Of a stretch of 64,000 bases of DNA, positions 62,462 through 64,000 are shown one piece after another. The translations under genes and the position numbers were made by a program. The notes below the pieces were generated by a model. The model saw only the letters and a list, made by a program, of their open reading frames with translations. It did no database searches and had not been told where the DNA came from. The DNA is from CAVAWX01 sp963614215 (lineage in GTDB: Bacteria; Actinomycetota; Coriobacteriia; Coriobacteriales; QAMH01), in the NCBI GenBank assembly GCA_963614215.1, contig CAVECB010000005.1, forward strand, positions 24,533 through 88,532. The letters are read 5' to 3'. Position 1 is the first letter of the stretch. Each line of letters opens with the position of its first letter.

Positions 62462-62644
62462 AAGGGGCGCGGGGGCATGTCCCATCTGCACCCGCTTCGA
62501 GCTTTGGCTTCAGCGGGTGAAAGGGTGAAGGGTAAAAGGGCGCGGGGGCATGTCCCGTGCTCAAACAGTCCTCGCGCTGGCGGACAGCCCACTGGGCTGT
62601 CCGTGCGCTGCGAAAACTGCGCGCGGGACACGCCCCCGCGCCCC
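62462..62644. repeat. GC-rich direct and inverted repeats with inner hairpin
   Basis: GGGCGCGGGGGCATGTCCC occurs at about 62465-62483 and 62538-62556. Its inverted form (CGGGACACGCCCCCGCGCCC) is at about 62624-62643. Between the last two, GGACAGCCC-ACT-GGGCTGTCC (62582-62602) is a 9-bp hairpin. The whole stretch can fold into a long cruciform. It may be a bidirectional terminator between the surface-protein gene and the tail-anchored gene. The rest of 62161-62846 holds no gene. Confidence 0.6.
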
Positions 62645-62846
62645 TAATTCTCCCCACATTTTTTGCCCTACGCATTTTTTGCCAAACGGGAGTATCGCAA
62701 AACCCAGCCCGCTTACCCCACGCCCTCGCTACGGGACATAAGAAGCCCAGGTCAACTACAGAACAAAGTTGGACGGCAAGACGCCGCCCTGCCCTCACCA
62801 AAGTCGCTCGACGAGGGAGGCGGGGTTGCGGGCAGGCGAGCAGCGC

Positions 62847-64000
62847 CTAAACCGCGTGCTTCTTGCGGCGGGCGAGGAGAAGCCAAGCGAGGGCGGCGGC
62901 GATGAGGGCGGCGCCTGCGGCCGTGAGCGCGATGGGGCCGGTGCCGCCAGCAAGCGGCATGACCCACTCTTTGTAGTTCGGCAGCGAATAGGCGCCTGTG
63001 CCCGCGTCTTTCTTGAAGGCCGGCGGCAGGTCGCCTGTGACGTTGCCGGCAGCATCCTTCAGGGCATGCGCCTCGATGCTCGTCACCGTGCGGGTAGCGG
63101 CATCTGCCGTGACGAGCCACTGGCCGTGCGGCAGGCGATAGCCTGCAGGCGCGGCGGTCTCGACCAGCATGTAGCAGCCCGGGTCGATGCCGCCGAAGTC
63201 CACGAGGCCGTCTTCACCGCTCGTCACCGTAGCCACGGGGTCGTCCACCTCCCAGCAGCAGCCCGTGTCCGTCGTGGCCGTCCAGGAGTGGTCGGAGACG
63301 GATGTGTGCGAGGCGTCCCCACAGGCATACAGCTCGAAGGTGGCGTCGGCCAGCGGGGTCGCACCATCCTCGCCTGTCTTGGCAAACGAGAAGGAAATGG
63401 TGCGCTCGTTGGCAAGTGCGAGGTCGCCGCCGGCGTAGGTGCCGGTGAAAGCAGGGGCGCCGTCTACAGTCGCAATCGTGACGGATACGGGGTCGGCGTC
63501 CACAGACACCGTCCAGGAGCCGGAAATGCCCTCGTAGCCGTCCGGCACACCCGTCTCGGCGAGGGTGTAAGTGCCCTCGTAGAGGTTCCCAAAGTCCACG
63601 AGACCTGCCGCCGTGGAGGTGACGGTCTTGTCCACCGCCTTGGCCTCAGCGGTGCCGGAGACACCCTTCAAGTTGAACGTGGCGCCTGCCAGCGCGCCGT
63701 TCGTGACCGAGTCGGTCTTGGTGAAGGAGAAGGGCACGGCCACAGGCGCGTTGGCAAGCTTCCAGCCAGCTGTCTGGCTGCCGGTGAAGGCCGGCGCGCC
63801 GTCGTTTGCGGTGACGGTCACGGTCTTGGCCTGCCCGTCCACCACGACTATCCAGGAGCCGGAAGATGCCTCGTAGCCGTCGGGCGCGGAAGTCTCCGTC
63901 AGGGTGTAGGTACCCTGATTCAAATTCCCGAAGTCCACAAGGCCTGCCGCCGTGGACGTCACACTCTTGCTTATGGTGCCGCCCTCTGTTTGGACGAGGG
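62847..64000 (-). CDS. CnaB-repeat surface protein with C-terminal sorting signal (5' part beyond window)
   Basis: About 384 C-terminal residues; the frame is still open at 64000. At least three prealbumin-like/CnaB domains are visible, each with a DFGNL or DFGGI strand and an ET-(S/G/A)-(A/V)-P-(D/A)-GY motif. Domains 1 and 2 are near-copies (VTSTAAGLVDFGNL in both). The end carries MPLAGGTG, a hydrophobic helix and RRKKHAV, a sorting signal in which the usual LPxTG is altered to a PLAGG-type motif. Likely a pilin or adhesin attached by sortase; no sortase is in view. Confidence 0.88.
   Translation of the reverse strand, partial: LVQTEGGTISKSVTSTAAGLVDFGNLNQGTYTLTETSAPDGYEASSGSWIVVVDGQAKTVTVTANDGAPAFTGSQTAGWKLANAPVAVPFSFTKTDSVTNGALAGATFNLKGVSGTAEAKAVDKTVTSTAAGLVDFGNLYEGTYTLAETGVPDGYEGISGSWTVSVDADPVSVTIATVDGAPAFTGTYAGGDLALANERTISFSFAKTGEDGATPLADATFELYACGDASHTSVSDHSWTATTDTGCCWEVDDPVATVTSGEDGLVDFGGIDPGCYMLVETAAPAGYRLPHGQWLVTADAATRTVTSIEAHALKDAAGNVTGDLPPAFKKDAGTGAYSLPNYKEWVMPLAGGTGPIALTAAGAALIAAALAWLLLARRKKHAV

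Overview
The window is about 64 kb of high-GC DNA with bacterial gene content and a single scaffold gap (ten Ns at 18360-18369). Gene content and protein style (DHPS-HPPK fusion, TsaB-TsaD fusion, alanine/acid-rich tails on ribosomal proteins, a CnaB-type wall-anchored surface protein, a CWB2 surface protein, a Cas9/Csn2 CRISPR system) suggest an anaerobic, host-associated actinobacterium of the Coriobacteriia, most likely Eggerthellaceae. That placement is inference from style, not from a search.

Layout. 1-9 kb: 5' part of an anaerobic ribonucleotide reductase gene (nrdD) with paired NrdR-box-like sites, a universal stress protein, a CPBP membrane protease, htpG, a yhdT-panF pantothenate uptake pair, hypA and an LUD-domain gene. 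9-12 kb: an accessory strip with a decayed DUF4143 ATPase gene behind four 23-bp repeats, a DUF3800 gene and an internally deleted ISLre2-type insertion sequence. 11.4-18.4 kb: a CRISPR array of 18 visible 36-bp repeats, interrupted by four blocks of 0.9-1.9 kb. These carry phage head and terminase gene fragments, toxin and immunity modules, a Panacea/RelE pair, a tiny holin-like toxin and a CWB2 surface protein. 18.4-24.7 kb: csn2, cas2, cas1 and cas9 on the minus strand, with a divergent tracrRNA upstream of cas9 whose anti-repeat and terminator can be read directly. This is a complete type II-A locus.

24.7-32.1 kb, minus strand: tsaE-udg-alr-nnrD-acpS-glmS as one tightly packed gene string, then rpmA and rplU. 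32.5-36.7 kb: an M23 peptidase, the rpsF-ssb-rpsR-rplI operon with terminator, a HAD phosphatase (all plus strand) and tRNA-Arg(ACG) on the minus strand. 36.8-44.4 kb, minus strand: an mtaD-like deaminase, tilS, hpt, ftsH, folE and folP-folK in transcription order. Upstream of mtaD lie four palindromic sites spaced exactly 22 bp. 44.7-64 kb, minus strand: AGCS amino-acid symporter, ppk1, tsaB-tsaD fusion, HlyD-type adaptor, a membrane J-domain protein, an AddA/AddB-like helicase-nuclease pair, a HemW-like radical SAM enzyme, a tail-anchored unknown, and the 3' part of a CnaB-repeat surface protein.

The most remarkable part is the array. Kilobase-long phage segments sit exactly where spacers should be, and one junction segment is nearly identical to a normal spacer in the same array. 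Either assembly or recombination crossed between array and phage DNA through shared spacer/protospacer sequence. An assembly crossover is the simpler reading, but either way the junctions show which phage genes the locus targets and expose candidate PAM flanks.
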